From positions 62,001 through 126,000 of the forward strand of contig NZ_SWKK01000012.1 in assembly GCF_005144745.1 (NCBI RefSeq): DNA of 64,000 bases, given 5' to 3'. The translations under genes and the position numbers were made by a program. Shown piece after piece: positions 50,553-58,833 of this stretch; position 1 is the stretch's first letter; each line of letters starts with the position of its first letter. The notes under the pieces are model-generated. The model was not told the DNA's origin, ran no database searches, and saw only the letters and a program-made list of their open reading frames with translations. The stretch is from Flavobacterium sp. ASW18X (GTDB lineage Bacteria > Bacteroidota > Bacteroidia > Flavobacteriales > Flavobacteriaceae).

Positions 50553-51632
50553 CTACAAGTTAAATATTTTATAAGATTGATGTATGTTTTTTACCACCTT
50601 TTCCGTTCGGTCTGCATGGGTGTCGCTTATAAATAGTTGACCAAAATGGTCATCATCTACTAATTTTACCAACTGCGCTACACGTTGCTCATCTAACTTA
50701 TCAAAAATGTCATCCAATAGTAGAATAGGAGTGGTTTTGGTTTGTTCTTTAATCATTTTAAATTGCGCAAGTTTTAATGCAATTAAAAACGATTTTTGCT
50801 GTCCTTGACTACCAAATTTTTTAATAGGATGTTCTGCGATACTAAAATCCAAATCGTCTTTATGTATACCAGCAGAGGTGTATTGTAGCGCTCGGTCTTT
50901 TTCCAAACTGCTTTCTAATAAGGTAAGTAAATCATTATCATGCAATTTGCTATTATAATGTAAGGCGATGCCTTCTTCCTTTTTAGCTACATTTAAATAT
51001 TGTTCTTTAAACAATGGTATAAAACGTTCTAAAAAATCTTTTCGCTTGTTGTAAATAGTAGTGCCGAGTGATGCTAGTTGTTCATTGTAAACCCCAAGAG
51101 TTACTGCGTCAAAAGTGTGGTTGGCAGCAAAATACTTTAATAGGGAATTGCGTTGCGTTACTATCTTATTATAGTTGATAAGGTTTTGTAAATACCCGTT
51201 GTCTGATTGTGATATCACACCATCTAAGAATTTACGGCGGGTATCACTCCCTTCAATTATTAAATCACGGTCGGCTGGCGATATAATAACTAAAGGTAAA
51301 AAACCAATATGTTCAGAGAAGCGTTCGTACGCTTTCCCATTTCTTTTAATTATTTTTTTAGTTCCTTTCTTATAGCTACAAATTACCTTTTCTTCTCGCT
51401 CATTCTTTTCAAAAAGGCCTTCTATCATAAAAAAGTCGGTCCCATGCTTAATATTTTGCGTGGTTACGGGGTTAAAGTAGCTTTTGCCAAAAGAAAGGTG
51501 GTAAATAGCATCTAACACATTTGTTTTGCCCACGCCATTTTGTCCTACAAAACAGTTTATTGTAGAATCAAACTCAAAATTTTCACTATCAAAACTCTTG
51601 TAATTAACTAAGGACAAATGTTTTAAATGCAT
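50553..51632 (-). CDS. recF: DNA replication and repair protein RecF
   Basis: SMC-like ATPase of 359 residues that loads RecA at gapped DNA with RecO/RecR. The Walker A GQNGVGKT (30-37) follows the N-terminal [14 protein letters not shown]. The ABC-like signature is [12 protein letters not shown], and the Walker B/D-loop is [16 protein letters not shown]. It is upstream of a lipocalin-like lipoprotein and DUF721 in one transcript. recF is not beside dnaN/gyrB here, unlike in many bacteria. Confidence 0.94.
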   Translation of the reverse strand: MHLKHLSLVNYKSFDSENFEFDSTINCFVGQNGVGKTNVLDAIYHLSFGKSYFNPVTTQNIKHGTDFFMIEGLFEKNEREEKVICSYKKGTKKIIKRNGKAYERFSEHIGFLPLVIISPADRDLIIEGSDTRRKFLDGVISQSDNGYLQNLINYNKIVTQRNSLLKYFAANHTFDAVTLGVYNEQLASLGTTIYNKRKDFLERFIPLFKEQYLNVAKKEEGIALHYNSKLHDNDLLTLLESSLEKDRALQYTSAGIHKDDLDFSIAEHPIKKFGSQGQQKSFLIALKLAQFKMIKEQTKTTPILLLDDIFDKLDEQRVAQLVKLVDDDHFGQLFISDTHADRTEKVVKNIHQSYKIFNL

Positions 51633-51685
51633 AAAAAGGTGCTGTGGATTAAAAAAAGCAGCTCAGAACCCAAAAAATGGGGTTT

Positions 51686-51693
51686 CAAAAATA
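51686..51693 (-). promoter_or_regulatory. -7 promoter box upstream of recF
   Basis: Reads TATTTTTG on the minus strand (exact TAnnTTTG), 53 bases before the recF ATG. Confidence 0.35.
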
Positions 51694-51707
51694 ACGAATA
51701 ATTTACC

Positions 51708-51737
51708 TTTCGATTTTAGATAAAAACTTTATTTTTG
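51708..51737 (+). promoter_or_regulatory. Promoter of the TPR-ribH genes
   Basis: TATTTTTG at 51730-51737 (exact TAnnTTTG) with TTT (one mismatch to TTG) at 51708-51710 and 19 bases between. The ATG follows at 51757 behind AGGAAG. Confidence 0.5.
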
Positions 51738-51756
51738 CCCGATTAAAAAAAGGAAG

Positions 51757-52518
51757 ATGGCCACATATAAGAAGCGCGGTTACAAACCAAAGACAAAGGA
51801 AGAAGAAGTAATTATAGAAGAACAAGAAAGCACAACAGCAGAGGTATTTAATACACTGGATGAGGGTGCTTCTAAAACCGAAGCTTGGGTTTCTAAAAAC
51901 CAAAATTACATTGTTGGTGCTATTGTAGCAGTTGCTGTTGTGGTATTAGGGTATTTGGCCTACACTAAATTTGTAGTGGAACCAAAAGACACTAATGCGG
52001 CGAATGAATTCTCTTATCCAATGCAAAACTTTAATGCAGCACTGACTAATGAAGCTCAGAAAGACTCTTTAATGACGTTAGCTTTAGAAGGTACGGAGGG
52101 TAAGTTTGGTTTTATTGATATTATTGAAGAATATAGCGGTACACCAACTGCAAACATGGCAAAATATGCTGCAGGTATGGCGTATTTAAACTTACAAAAG
52201 TATGATGAGGCTATTTCTTATTTAGAAGATTTTTCTTCTGACGATGAGGTTTATAGCGCTTTAGCTTTAGGTGGTATTGGCGACGCTTTTTCCCAATTGG
52301 AGCAACAAAAAGATGCTTTTGATTACTATAAAAAAGCTATTTCTGCCGCTGGGGAGAATGATTTTACGGCGCCTAAGTTTTTATATAAAGCAGGCGTTGC
52401 TGCCCTACAGTTGGGGAATAAAGAGCAAGCGTTGGATTATTTTAATAGAATTAAAGAAGAATTTCCAGCAGCAAAAGAGGCTAACTCTATAGACGCGTTA
52501 ATTGGTTTTGCAGAGTAA
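51757..52518 (+). CDS. Membrane-anchored tetratricopeptide protein (YfgM-like)
   Basis: Protein of 253 residues with a basic, Glu-rich cytoplasmic head (1-45), one transmembrane helix (about 49-68) and a TPR domain outside (about 120-250, repeats such as GMAYLNLQKYDEAISYLEDF and LGNKEQALDYFNRIKEEFP). This layout matches YfgM, a SecYEG-associated periplasmic chaperone partner; equivalence is inferred. It starts behind a Shine-Dalgarno-like AGGAAG and is followed by ribH after 2 bases. Confidence 0.85.
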   Translation: MATYKKRGYKPKTKEEEVIIEEQESTTAEVFNTLDEGASKTEAWVSKNQNYIVGAIVAVAVVVLGYLAYTKFVVEPKDTNAANEFSYPMQNFNAALTNEAQKDSLMTLALEGTEGKFGFIDIIEEYSGTPTANMAKYAAGMAYLNLQKYDEAISYLEDFSSDDEVYSALALGGIGDAFSQLEQQKDAFDYYKKAISAAGENDFTAPKFLYKAGVAALQLGNKEQALDYFNRIKEEFPAAKEANSIDALIGFAE

Positions 52519-52520
52519 GC

Positions 52521-53003
52521 ATGGCTACAGAAAATAAAAACCTTTCCGTTTACAATAAAGAAGAATTGCCAAATGTGAGTCATTTAAAAATCGGCTTGGT
52601 AGTTTCTGAATGGAATGACAGTATAACAGAGCCCCTTTATCAAGGGGCTTTTGAAGCCTTAATAGATTGTGGTGTAGCACCAGAGGCAATTACGAGATGG
52701 AATGTTCCTGGTAGCTTTGAACTTACTTTTGGCGCTAAAAAAATGATTAAAGAATTGCCTGTAGATGCTGTGATAACTATTGGCAGTGTTATAAGAGGAG
52801 AAACTAGCCATTTTGATTACGTATGTAGTGCTACCGCACAAGGCGTTAAGGATTTAAATGTGCAGTTTAATGTACCTGTGATTTTCTGTGTGCTTACAGA
52901 TGACACTATGCAGCAAGCCATTGACCGCAGTGGAGGTAAGCATGGTAATAAAGGTACAGAAGCCGCCATTGCTGCGCTAAAAATGGCTATGCTAGGCAAT
53001 TAA
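52521..53003 (+). CDS. ribH: 6,7-dimethyl-8-ribityllumazine synthase
   Basis: Penultimate enzyme of riboflavin synthesis, condensing the pyrimidinedione with dihydroxybutanone phosphate. Signature segments: VVSEWNDSIT, VPGSFELTFGAKK, IGSVIRGETSHFDYV with the catalytic His, and FCVLTDDTMQQAIDRSGG. At 160 residues it is standard for the icosahedral or pentameric enzyme. Transcribed with the TPR gene; other rib genes are not in the window. Confidence 0.95.
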   Translation: MATENKNLSVYNKEELPNVSHLKIGLVVSEWNDSITEPLYQGAFEALIDCGVAPEAITRWNVPGSFELTFGAKKMIKELPVDAVITIGSVIRGETSHFDYVCSATAQGVKDLNVQFNVPVIFCVLTDDTMQQAIDRSGGKHGNKGTEAAIAALKMAMLGN

Positions 53004-53082
53004 ATTCCTTAAGGAGTGCTACTTGCACCCTGTTGTTAACAAATATTGTGAGCTGTAGTTTAAGGCTTCCTGCTATTTTAAG

Positions 53083-53090
53083 TAACTTTG
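53083..53090 (+). promoter_or_regulatory. -7 promoter box upstream of the small gene and mutL
   Basis: TAACTTTG (exact TAnnTTTG), 19 bases before the ATG at 53110. The 106-base gap also contains the palindrome TTGTTAACAA (53033-53042), and no clear -33 TTG. Confidence 0.42.
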
Positions 53091-53109
53091 GAGCTACAGT
53101 AAAAGGAAT

Positions 53110-53394
53110 ATGCGCAACTTTTTAAAGTTAAGGACAAACCGGGATTTTGATTACAAACCACGTTTTTACAAAGGCGAGGGAAACCCTTACAAGATTGAGC
53201 ATAAATTAGATCAGTTTAGGACAACTGCCACACACCAAAGAGGAATAAAACGGAAAGTAAGTAATGCCTTAAACGACCTTAAAACAGAGGGGGATAAGGA
53301 TATGAAGAGGCGTTTTTTAATTATCCTTGGAATTTTGGTGTTGTTATTCCTTTTTATCATCGATTTTGATTTATCTATATTTTTAGGCTCCTAA
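53110..53394 (+). CDS. Small basic membrane protein upstream of mutL
   Basis: Protein of 94 residues. A basic soluble part (1-65, with FDYKPRFYKGEG and RTTATHQRGIKRK) is followed by one C-terminal transmembrane helix (about 69-90), so it would be tail-anchored with the basic part in the cytoplasm. I know no function. The TAA stop overlaps the mutL start (TAATG). It has its own -7 box, so mutL and the rhomboid genes may be driven from it. Confidence 0.72.
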   Translation: MRNFLKLRTNRDFDYKPRFYKGEGNPYKIEHKLDQFRTTATHQRGIKRKVSNALNDLKTEGDKDMKRRFLIILGILVLLFLFIIDFDLSIFLGS

Positions 53395-55247
53395 TGGCAG
53401 ACATCATAAAACTATTACCAGACCATGTCGCTAACCAAATAGCAGCAGGGGAAGTGGTTCAACGACCGTCCTCAGTGGTGAAAGAGTTGTTAGAAAATGC
53501 CATAGATGCTGGAGCGGATACTATTAAACTCATTGTAAAGGATGGTGGCAAAACGCTAATTCAGGTAGTCGATAATGGTTCTGGAATGAGCGAGACGGAT
53601 GCGCGATTAGCATTTGAACGCCATGCTACTTCTAAAATTACTTCTGCAGAAGATTTATTTAATTTACACACCAAAGGTTTTAGAGGAGAAGCGTTAGCTT
53701 CTATTGCAGCCATAGCACATGTAGAGTTGCAAACTAGAACTGCAACCATGGATATTGGCGTTTTAATTAAGATTGAAGGGAGCCAGATAAAAGAACAAGA
53801 AATGGTGGTGACGCCAGAAGGCACATCTATCGCTATTAAAAATCTATTTTTTAATATCCCAGCGAGAAGAAACTTTTTAAAATCTAACCAAGTAGAATTA
53901 CGTCATATCACAGACGAATTTCAACGGGTAGCTTTGGTGCATCCAACCATTGCTTTTCAGTTTTATAACAATGGTTCTGAATATTTTAACCTTCCTTCAG
54001 AAAGTTTTAGGCAGCGCATTGTACATATTTTTGGCACTAAAATGAACGAGAAATTGGTGCCTGTAGCAGAAGACACAGCGGTTGTAAAACTTAATGGTTT
54101 TATTTGTAAACCAGCGTTTGCCAGAAAGAGTAGAGGAGAGCAGTTTTTCTTTGCCAATGGCCGTTTTATAAAGAGTCCATATTTGCATCATGCTGTGGTT
54201 TCGGCTTTTGAAGGTTTGCTAAAACCAGAGGTATACCCTGGTTATTTTATTTGCTTAGATGTGGACCCAAAGTCCATAGACATCAATATACATCCAACAA
54301 AAACGGAAGTTAAGTTTGATGATGAAAACACTTTATATGCAATTTTACGTTCTGCTGTAAAGCATAGTTTGGGGCAGTTTAATGTGGCACCGGTATTAGA
54401 TTTTGATCGTGATCAAAATTTAGACACACCCTACGCCTACGAGCAAAAGCAGGCAAGTTTACCAAAGGTTTCAGTAGATGCTAGTTTTAATCCTTTTGCC
54501 GAAGAAAAAGTATCGACAACACAAAAAGGAGGGATAAAAGTAGCCTTGCCTAAAAAGCCAAGAACGGAAGGTTGGCAGGAACTATATGCATTTGATACTG
54601 TAGAAAATAATGTTTTTTCTAGCATTCAGGTAGAATCTGACTTAACGGAAACTAGTCTTTTTGATACAGAAGGAACAACGCAGGATGCCACCCACCAAAC
54701 CTTTCAATTGCAACGTAAATTCATAGTAAGCACAGTAAAATCTGGTTTGCTACTTATTAATCAAAATAGGGCACACCAACGAGTATTATTTGAGCGTTTT
54801 TTGGAAGAAATAACTATTAAAAAAGCAGTTTCTCAGCAATTACTTTTTCCAGAAGTCTTGGAATATACAAGTACGGAGAAAGCACAAATTATGGCTGTAG
54901 AAGAGGTGTTGCATAATTTGGGATTTGATATAGATTATTCCCCAAAAAATGGGGTGGAGGTGCGGGGTGTTCCTACATTGTTGCCAGAAGGAAGTGTGGC
55001 TTTAGTCTTAGAAGACATTTTAGCTTCTACTGCTATTGGGCAAGAAGAAATAGGATTTTCTCAAGCAGAACAAATGGCAAAGATTATGAGCAATGCCTTG
55101 GCGGTCAAAACCGGTCAAGAGTTGAGCTCAGAAGCACAATTAGGATTGTTAAACGATTTATTTGCATGTAAAGAGCCCAAATTGAGTCCAACAAACAAAA
55201 CAATTTATACCATTATTGGTGTTAACGAATTAGAGAATAAGTTTTAA
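53394..55247 (+). CDS. mutL: DNA mismatch repair protein MutL
   Basis: Mismatch-repair ATPase of 617 residues. The GHKL ATPase domain has the catalytic Glu34 (KELLENAIDAG), DNGSGM (60-65) and GFRGEAL (95-101). The C-terminal dimerisation domain starts about residue 430. Where endonuclease MutL has the metal motif DQHAxxExxxxE, this protein reads NQNRAHQRVLFE (456-467): Asp and His are replaced by Asn. No mutH gene is seen, so how the nick is made is unclear. Coupled to the small membrane gene upstream; the rhomboid gene follows after 1 base. Confidence 0.95.
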   Translation: MADIIKLLPDHVANQIAAGEVVQRPSSVVKELLENAIDAGADTIKLIVKDGGKTLIQVVDNGSGMSETDARLAFERHATSKITSAEDLFNLHTKGFRGEALASIAAIAHVELQTRTATMDIGVLIKIEGSQIKEQEMVVTPEGTSIAIKNLFFNIPARRNFLKSNQVELRHITDEFQRVALVHPTIAFQFYNNGSEYFNLPSESFRQRIVHIFGTKMNEKLVPVAEDTAVVKLNGFICKPAFARKSRGEQFFFANGRFIKSPYLHHAVVSAFEGLLKPEVYPGYFICLDVDPKSIDINIHPTKTEVKFDDENTLYAILRSAVKHSLGQFNVAPVLDFDRDQNLDTPYAYEQKQASLPKVSVDASFNPFAEEKVSTTQKGGIKVALPKKPRTEGWQELYAFDTVENNVFSSIQVESDLTETSLFDTEGTTQDATHQTFQLQRKFIVSTVKSGLLLINQNRAHQRVLFERFLEEITIKKAVSQQLLFPEVLEYTSTEKAQIMAVEEVLHNLGFDIDYSPKNGVEVRGVPTLLPEGSVALVLEDILASTAIGQEEIGFSQAEQMAKIMSNALAVKTGQELSSEAQLGLLNDLFACKEPKLSPTNKTIYTIIGVNELENKF

Positions 55248-55248
55248 A

Positions 55249-55992
55249 ATGGGGAGGATTACAGAAGGGATTAAGCACTTAATCATTATAAATGTTATCT
55301 TTTTTATCGCAGGGATTTCTGGATTGGCAGATACCTTGTATCAATATTTAGCATTATGGTTTCCTTTGAACCCTAATTTTCAGATATGGCAAGTGTTTAC
55401 ACACATGTTCTTGCATGATTTTACGGGCTTTATGCATATTTTATTTAATATGTACGGCCTATGGGCGTTTGGTACGCCTTTAGAACGTATGTGGGGTCGT
55501 AACAAGTTTCTTTTCTTTTATTTTTCTGCAGGGTTAGGAGCGGGGTTAATACATATTGCAGCCAATTACTTTTTCTTTAGTCAAGGTTTGGATGCTGTGA
55601 TGGCCAGCGGCTTAGCTAAGCAAGAGGTTATTGATGTTTTGGCTAGTGGTAGGTATAGTCCCGATTGGTATAATTTAGCATCTAAAGGAACTATAGATGG
55701 TTTTATATCAGCCTTTAATGCCCCAGCAGTGGGAGCCTCTGGTGCGGTATATGGGATTCTCGTTGCATTTGCTTTTACCTTTCCTAATGCAGAATTGATG
55801 ATGATATTCTTGCCAATACCCATAAAAGCAAAATATTTTGTGCCTTTGATTATTTTGGGCGATTTGGTCTTTGGATTTAGTAGTGTAAATACAGGTATTG
55901 CCCACTTTGCACATATTGGTGGTGCACTCATAGGTTTTATAATGATGTGGTACTGGAAAAAAAATCAGTTTAATAATAATCGTTGGAACTAA
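55249..55992 (+). CDS. Rhomboid family intramembrane serine protease, first copy
   Basis: Polytopic membrane protease of 247 residues. The catalytic Ser164 is in GASGAVYG and His222 in AHIGGALIG, with the conserved His63 and Asn67 in FMHILFNMYG; the dyad is complete. A long loop (about 108-158) separates TM segments, unusual for the smallest rhomboids. Rhomboids cut transmembrane substrates; none is known here. Located 1 base after mutL and directly before a second rhomboid. Confidence 0.9.
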   Translation: MGRITEGIKHLIIINVIFFIAGISGLADTLYQYLALWFPLNPNFQIWQVFTHMFLHDFTGFMHILFNMYGLWAFGTPLERMWGRNKFLFFYFSAGLGAGLIHIAANYFFFSQGLDAVMASGLAKQEVIDVLASGRYSPDWYNLASKGTIDGFISAFNAPAVGASGAVYGILVAFAFTFPNAELMMIFLPIPIKAKYFVPLIILGDLVFGFSSVNTGIAHFAHIGGALIGFIMMWYWKKNQFNNNRWN

Positions 55993-55994
55993 CC

Positions 55995-56870
55995 ATGAAA
56001 AATGGTAATCTACAATATCAGTTTGCAAGGCTTTCTATAGCAGAGAAGTTAATAGTTGTCAATATCATCATTTTTATTGTAAGTGGCTTAATACAAGCTT
56101 TGTTTAGTACTAGTCCTAATACGGTAATGGGCTGGTTTCAATTGCCTAAAAATTTTGGGGAATTTATAGTACAGCCTTGGTCTTTAGTTACGTATTCTTT
56201 TTTTCATAGCGGAATTGGACATATATTTTGGAATATGTTGATGCTTTGGTTTGCCAGTCGTATTTTTTTAAACCTTTTTGATGCACAACGCTTTCTAACC
56301 GTCTATTTTCTTGGAGTTATTGTAGGTGGACTGTTTTTTTTATTGAGCTATAACATCTTTCCTGCGCTATTAAATACTAACACAGCATTGATTGGTGCTT
56401 CTGCTGGGGTTACAGCAGTATTACTGTTTGTATGTAGCTACATACCAAACCAGGATGTTAGAGTTTTTATCGTGAATGTAAAACTATGGCATGTGGGGGT
56501 GTTTTTTGTGTTAATCGATTTAATACAAATTCCATATGGTGGTAATATTGGTGGTAGGTTGGCACATTTAGGTGGTGCTTTAATAGGGTATATCTATGCA
56601 CGGCAATTACTAAATGGAAACGATATAGGGGCTGGTTTTTCTACATTTATAGAAGGTTTTCAAAATATATTTAAACCAAAAGAAAAGAAACCCAAGTTTA
56701 AGAAGGTATACAAAAACCAAGCTGCAAGCAGCACTACAACAAGGGATTATGATAAGGTTGCAAGACAGAAAAGGATAGATGCTATTTTGGATAAGATTAG
56801 CAAAAGTGGTTATGAGAGTCTGTCTAAGGCAGAAAAAGATTTTTTGTTTAAAGCTGGTAAAGAAGATTAA
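55995..56870 (+). CDS. Rhomboid family intramembrane serine protease, second copy
   Basis: Protein of 291 residues. The catalytic Ser136 (GASAGV) and His191 (AHLGGALIG) are present, with the early GHIFWNML motif. A basic cytoplasmic tail follows the last helix (from about residue 215). It differs from the first copy in loop lengths and tail, so the two are diverged paralogues. The ATG at 55995 (2 bases after the first rhomboid's stop) was chosen over a TTG at 55983. Confidence 0.9.
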   Translation: MKNGNLQYQFARLSIAEKLIVVNIIIFIVSGLIQALFSTSPNTVMGWFQLPKNFGEFIVQPWSLVTYSFFHSGIGHIFWNMLMLWFASRIFLNLFDAQRFLTVYFLGVIVGGLFFLLSYNIFPALLNTNTALIGASAGVTAVLLFVCSYIPNQDVRVFIVNVKLWHVGVFFVLIDLIQIPYGGNIGGRLAHLGGALIGYIYARQLLNGNDIGAGFSTFIEGFQNIFKPKEKKPKFKKVYKNQAASSTTTRDYDKVARQKRIDAILDKISKSGYESLSKAEKDFLFKAGKED

Positions 56871-56878
56871 TTAGCGTA

Positions 56879-57895
56879 GTGAGATTGTCCTTTTGTTTAC
56901 GTTGGTTAGTTAAAATTAATCTTGTAGTTGTTCTAATTACAGTTTTGTTGATTTTGTCTAGTTTTTCAAAAGAAAGTTTTTTTGGAGTCTTTTCTTTTCT
57001 AGGTTTGTTTATTCCTGTAATAGCCTTTGTACATTTTGGTTTTATTGTATTATGGTTAACGACTAAAAAAAAGTGGCGAGCTTTGTATTCTGTGCTGTCC
57101 ATTGTTTTTATTTATTACGCTTTTGGATTGTTTTTCAGACCATTTTCTGGCCCTGGTGAAGAAACCATTTCAATCATGTCCTTTAATGCAAGAGGGTTTA
57201 ATAGATATGATTGGATGGCAGATGAGAAAGGAGGGGACAGAATATCTAAGTTTTTGAATAAAAAATTTCCTGATATACTTTGTATTCAGGAACATACAAG
57301 AATTCGTTACAAACAACTGAAGTCCTATAAATACAGGGCGGAAACTCCCTATGGCTCCGACAAATCTACACAAGCGATTTTCACTAAATATCCAATAGTT
57401 AATAAGGGGTCTTTAGATTTTCCAGGGACAATTAATAATGTAATATTTGCGGATATTGTTATTCAAATGGATACGGTGAGGGTATATAATGTCCATTTGC
57501 AATCATATGTTGTAGATCCAAATGGAGATGTACTAGAAAAAGGAAAATATAAAAGTACTCTGAAAAAGATATGGTATGCGGTTGGTAAACAACATGAACA
57601 AGCATACCTATTAAAAAATCATATAAAGACTTCTGGTATACGTAAAATTTTAATTTGTGGCGACTTTAATACAACGCAGTTTTCCAATATTTATAGAACA
57701 ATTAAAGGTAATCTACAAGATTCATTTTTAGAAGCGGGTAGTGGGTTTGGTAAGACATTTGATTTGTATGGATTTCCTATGCGTATTGACTACATTTTAG
57801 CAGACGATAATTTTGAGATTACATCACATAAAAACTATGATATACAATTGTCAGACCATTATCCAGTAATGGCAACTGTAAAATTTAGGGAATAA
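56879..57895 (+). CDS. Membrane-bound endonuclease/exonuclease/phosphatase family protein
   Basis: Protein of 338 residues with three N-terminal transmembrane helices (about 6-85) followed by an EEP domain: MSFNARGFNRYDW, DILCIQEHT with the metal Glu, HLQSYV, ICGDFNTTQFS, MRIDYILADD and LSDHYPVMA. The active site looks complete and is probably outside the cytoplasm. The start is a GTG at 56879, 8 bases after the second rhomboid; there is no better ATG. Its 3' end overlaps the converging DUF6122 gene by 11 bases. Confidence 0.87.
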   Translation: MRLSFCLRWLVKINLVVVLITVLLILSSFSKESFFGVFSFLGLFIPVIAFVHFGFIVLWLTTKKKWRALYSVLSIVFIYYAFGLFFRPFSGPGEETISIMSFNARGFNRYDWMADEKGGDRISKFLNKKFPDILCIQEHTRIRYKQLKSYKYRAETPYGSDKSTQAIFTKYPIVNKGSLDFPGTINNVIFADIVIQMDTVRVYNVHLQSYVVDPNGDVLEKGKYKSTLKKIWYAVGKQHEQAYLLKNHIKTSGIRKILICGDFNTTQFSNIYRTIKGNLQDSFLEAGSGFGKTFDLYGFPMRIDYILADDNFEITSHKNYDIQLSDHYPVMATVKFRE

Positions 57896-58196
57896 ACTGG
57901 CAATCTACAATATCTGCTAGTATATGTATTAATAATGCTAAACCAATAATTCTCGTTTTTTTTACTACAAATAGGCTTACATAAACCATTATAGCCCAAT
58001 AGGTGTGTAGGGGATGAAAGTTAATACTGCATCTATTAGGGTCAAATACAGGTGTACTCAATAGGTGGTCAAGGTCTATCACTATGCCTAATAGTAAGAT
58101 TAGGCTAACTTTTTTCCATTTGTGAGGATATATGGTGGCAGCTAGCATAACCGGTACTAAGAAATGTATGCCGTAGTGCAAACAAAACCTAAGCAT
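57885..58196 (-). CDS. DUF6122 membrane protein
   Basis: Protein of 103 residues with three to four membrane segments. It has His-rich motifs (LHYGIHFLVP, DLDHLLSTPVFDP, SINFHPLHTYW, LIHILADIVDC) that resemble the YdjM/DUF457 group of membrane proteins with a metal-binding pattern. Function unknown. Last gene of the parA-lepB run; it overlaps wbqC by 8 bases and the EEP gene by 11 bases. Confidence 0.8.
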   Translation of the reverse strand: MLRFCLHYGIHFLVPVMLAATIYPHKWKKVSLILLLGIVIDLDHLLSTPVFDPNRCSINFHPLHTYWAIMVYVSLFVVKKTRIIGLALLIHILADIVDCQFIP

Positions 58197-58824
58197 GTAA
58201 AAACGATAAATCCACCTCTTTTAAAAGACTTAGCGTATATGGTCCTTCATTAAATAACAAATCTAATGCACTAGTATTGGGTATAAAAGCATGGCGGTCC
58301 ATGAATACTTGATTGTATTTGGGGGCATTAAAAGGGAATTGTTGCTTAGCATTCACCAAAAAACGACCATCTTGATGGCCCTCTATTGTTTTATGATAGG
58401 TTTCTGTTTTAGGAAAACCTAAATTTATGCTCAAGGCATCCTCAAAAAAACGCAAAGTATCAAAATTAAAATCGATAAGATACGTGTAATCTTTTGTGAA
58501 TAACGGTGCTAATTCGTCTTCATAAAATTCAAAAAATGGTGACGTGCGATAAGCCGTTTGCAGCGTACGCCAATGCTGCCGTTGCCATTGCTCTTTATTA
58601 TCAATCTTAACCTCACTATACTTTTGTCTCCCCTCGTTCTTCTTAATATGCTGTATAGGTATGGTCAGTGTATGTTTACCTTGGTCTGTACAGATATGAT
58701 ATCTATTCCGATAGGTTTGCTTCTGGAAATTATCTTGTGCTTCCCAGATACCTTGATGCTGTATGGCTGTTGTAAGGGTAGCAATATTGGGAAAACAAAC
58801 AGGATGTAAAACTATAGTCGCCAA
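58189..58824 (-). CDS. WbqC family protein
   Basis: Protein of 211 residues of the WbqC family, named from O-antigen clusters but widespread beside lepB in flavobacteria. It shows the family opening LHPVCFPNIAT, then IPIQHI, YRTSPFFEFYEDEL and late DLLFNEGP. Its biochemical role is not known to me. The start is a TTG at 58824 that follows an in-frame upstream stop (the lepB TAA, 9 bases away), so no ATG is available. Confidence 0.82.
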   Translation of the reverse strand: MATIVLHPVCFPNIATLTTAIQHQGIWEAQDNFQKQTYRNRYHICTDQGKHTLTIPIQHIKKNEGRQKYSEVKIDNKEQWQRQHWRTLQTAYRTSPFFEFYEDELAPLFTKDYTYLIDFNFDTLRFFEDALSINLGFPKTETYHKTIEGHQDGRFLVNAKQQFPFNAPKYNQVFMDRHAFIPNTSALDLLFNEGPYTLSLLKEVDLSFLHA

Positions 58825-58833
58825 TGTATTAAA

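Noticed and set aside
53004-53109. FMN riboswitch around ribH
   Set aside because: Gap sequences before and after ribH lack the conserved RFN element blocks; only the palindromes CCTTAAGG and TTGTTAACAA are present.
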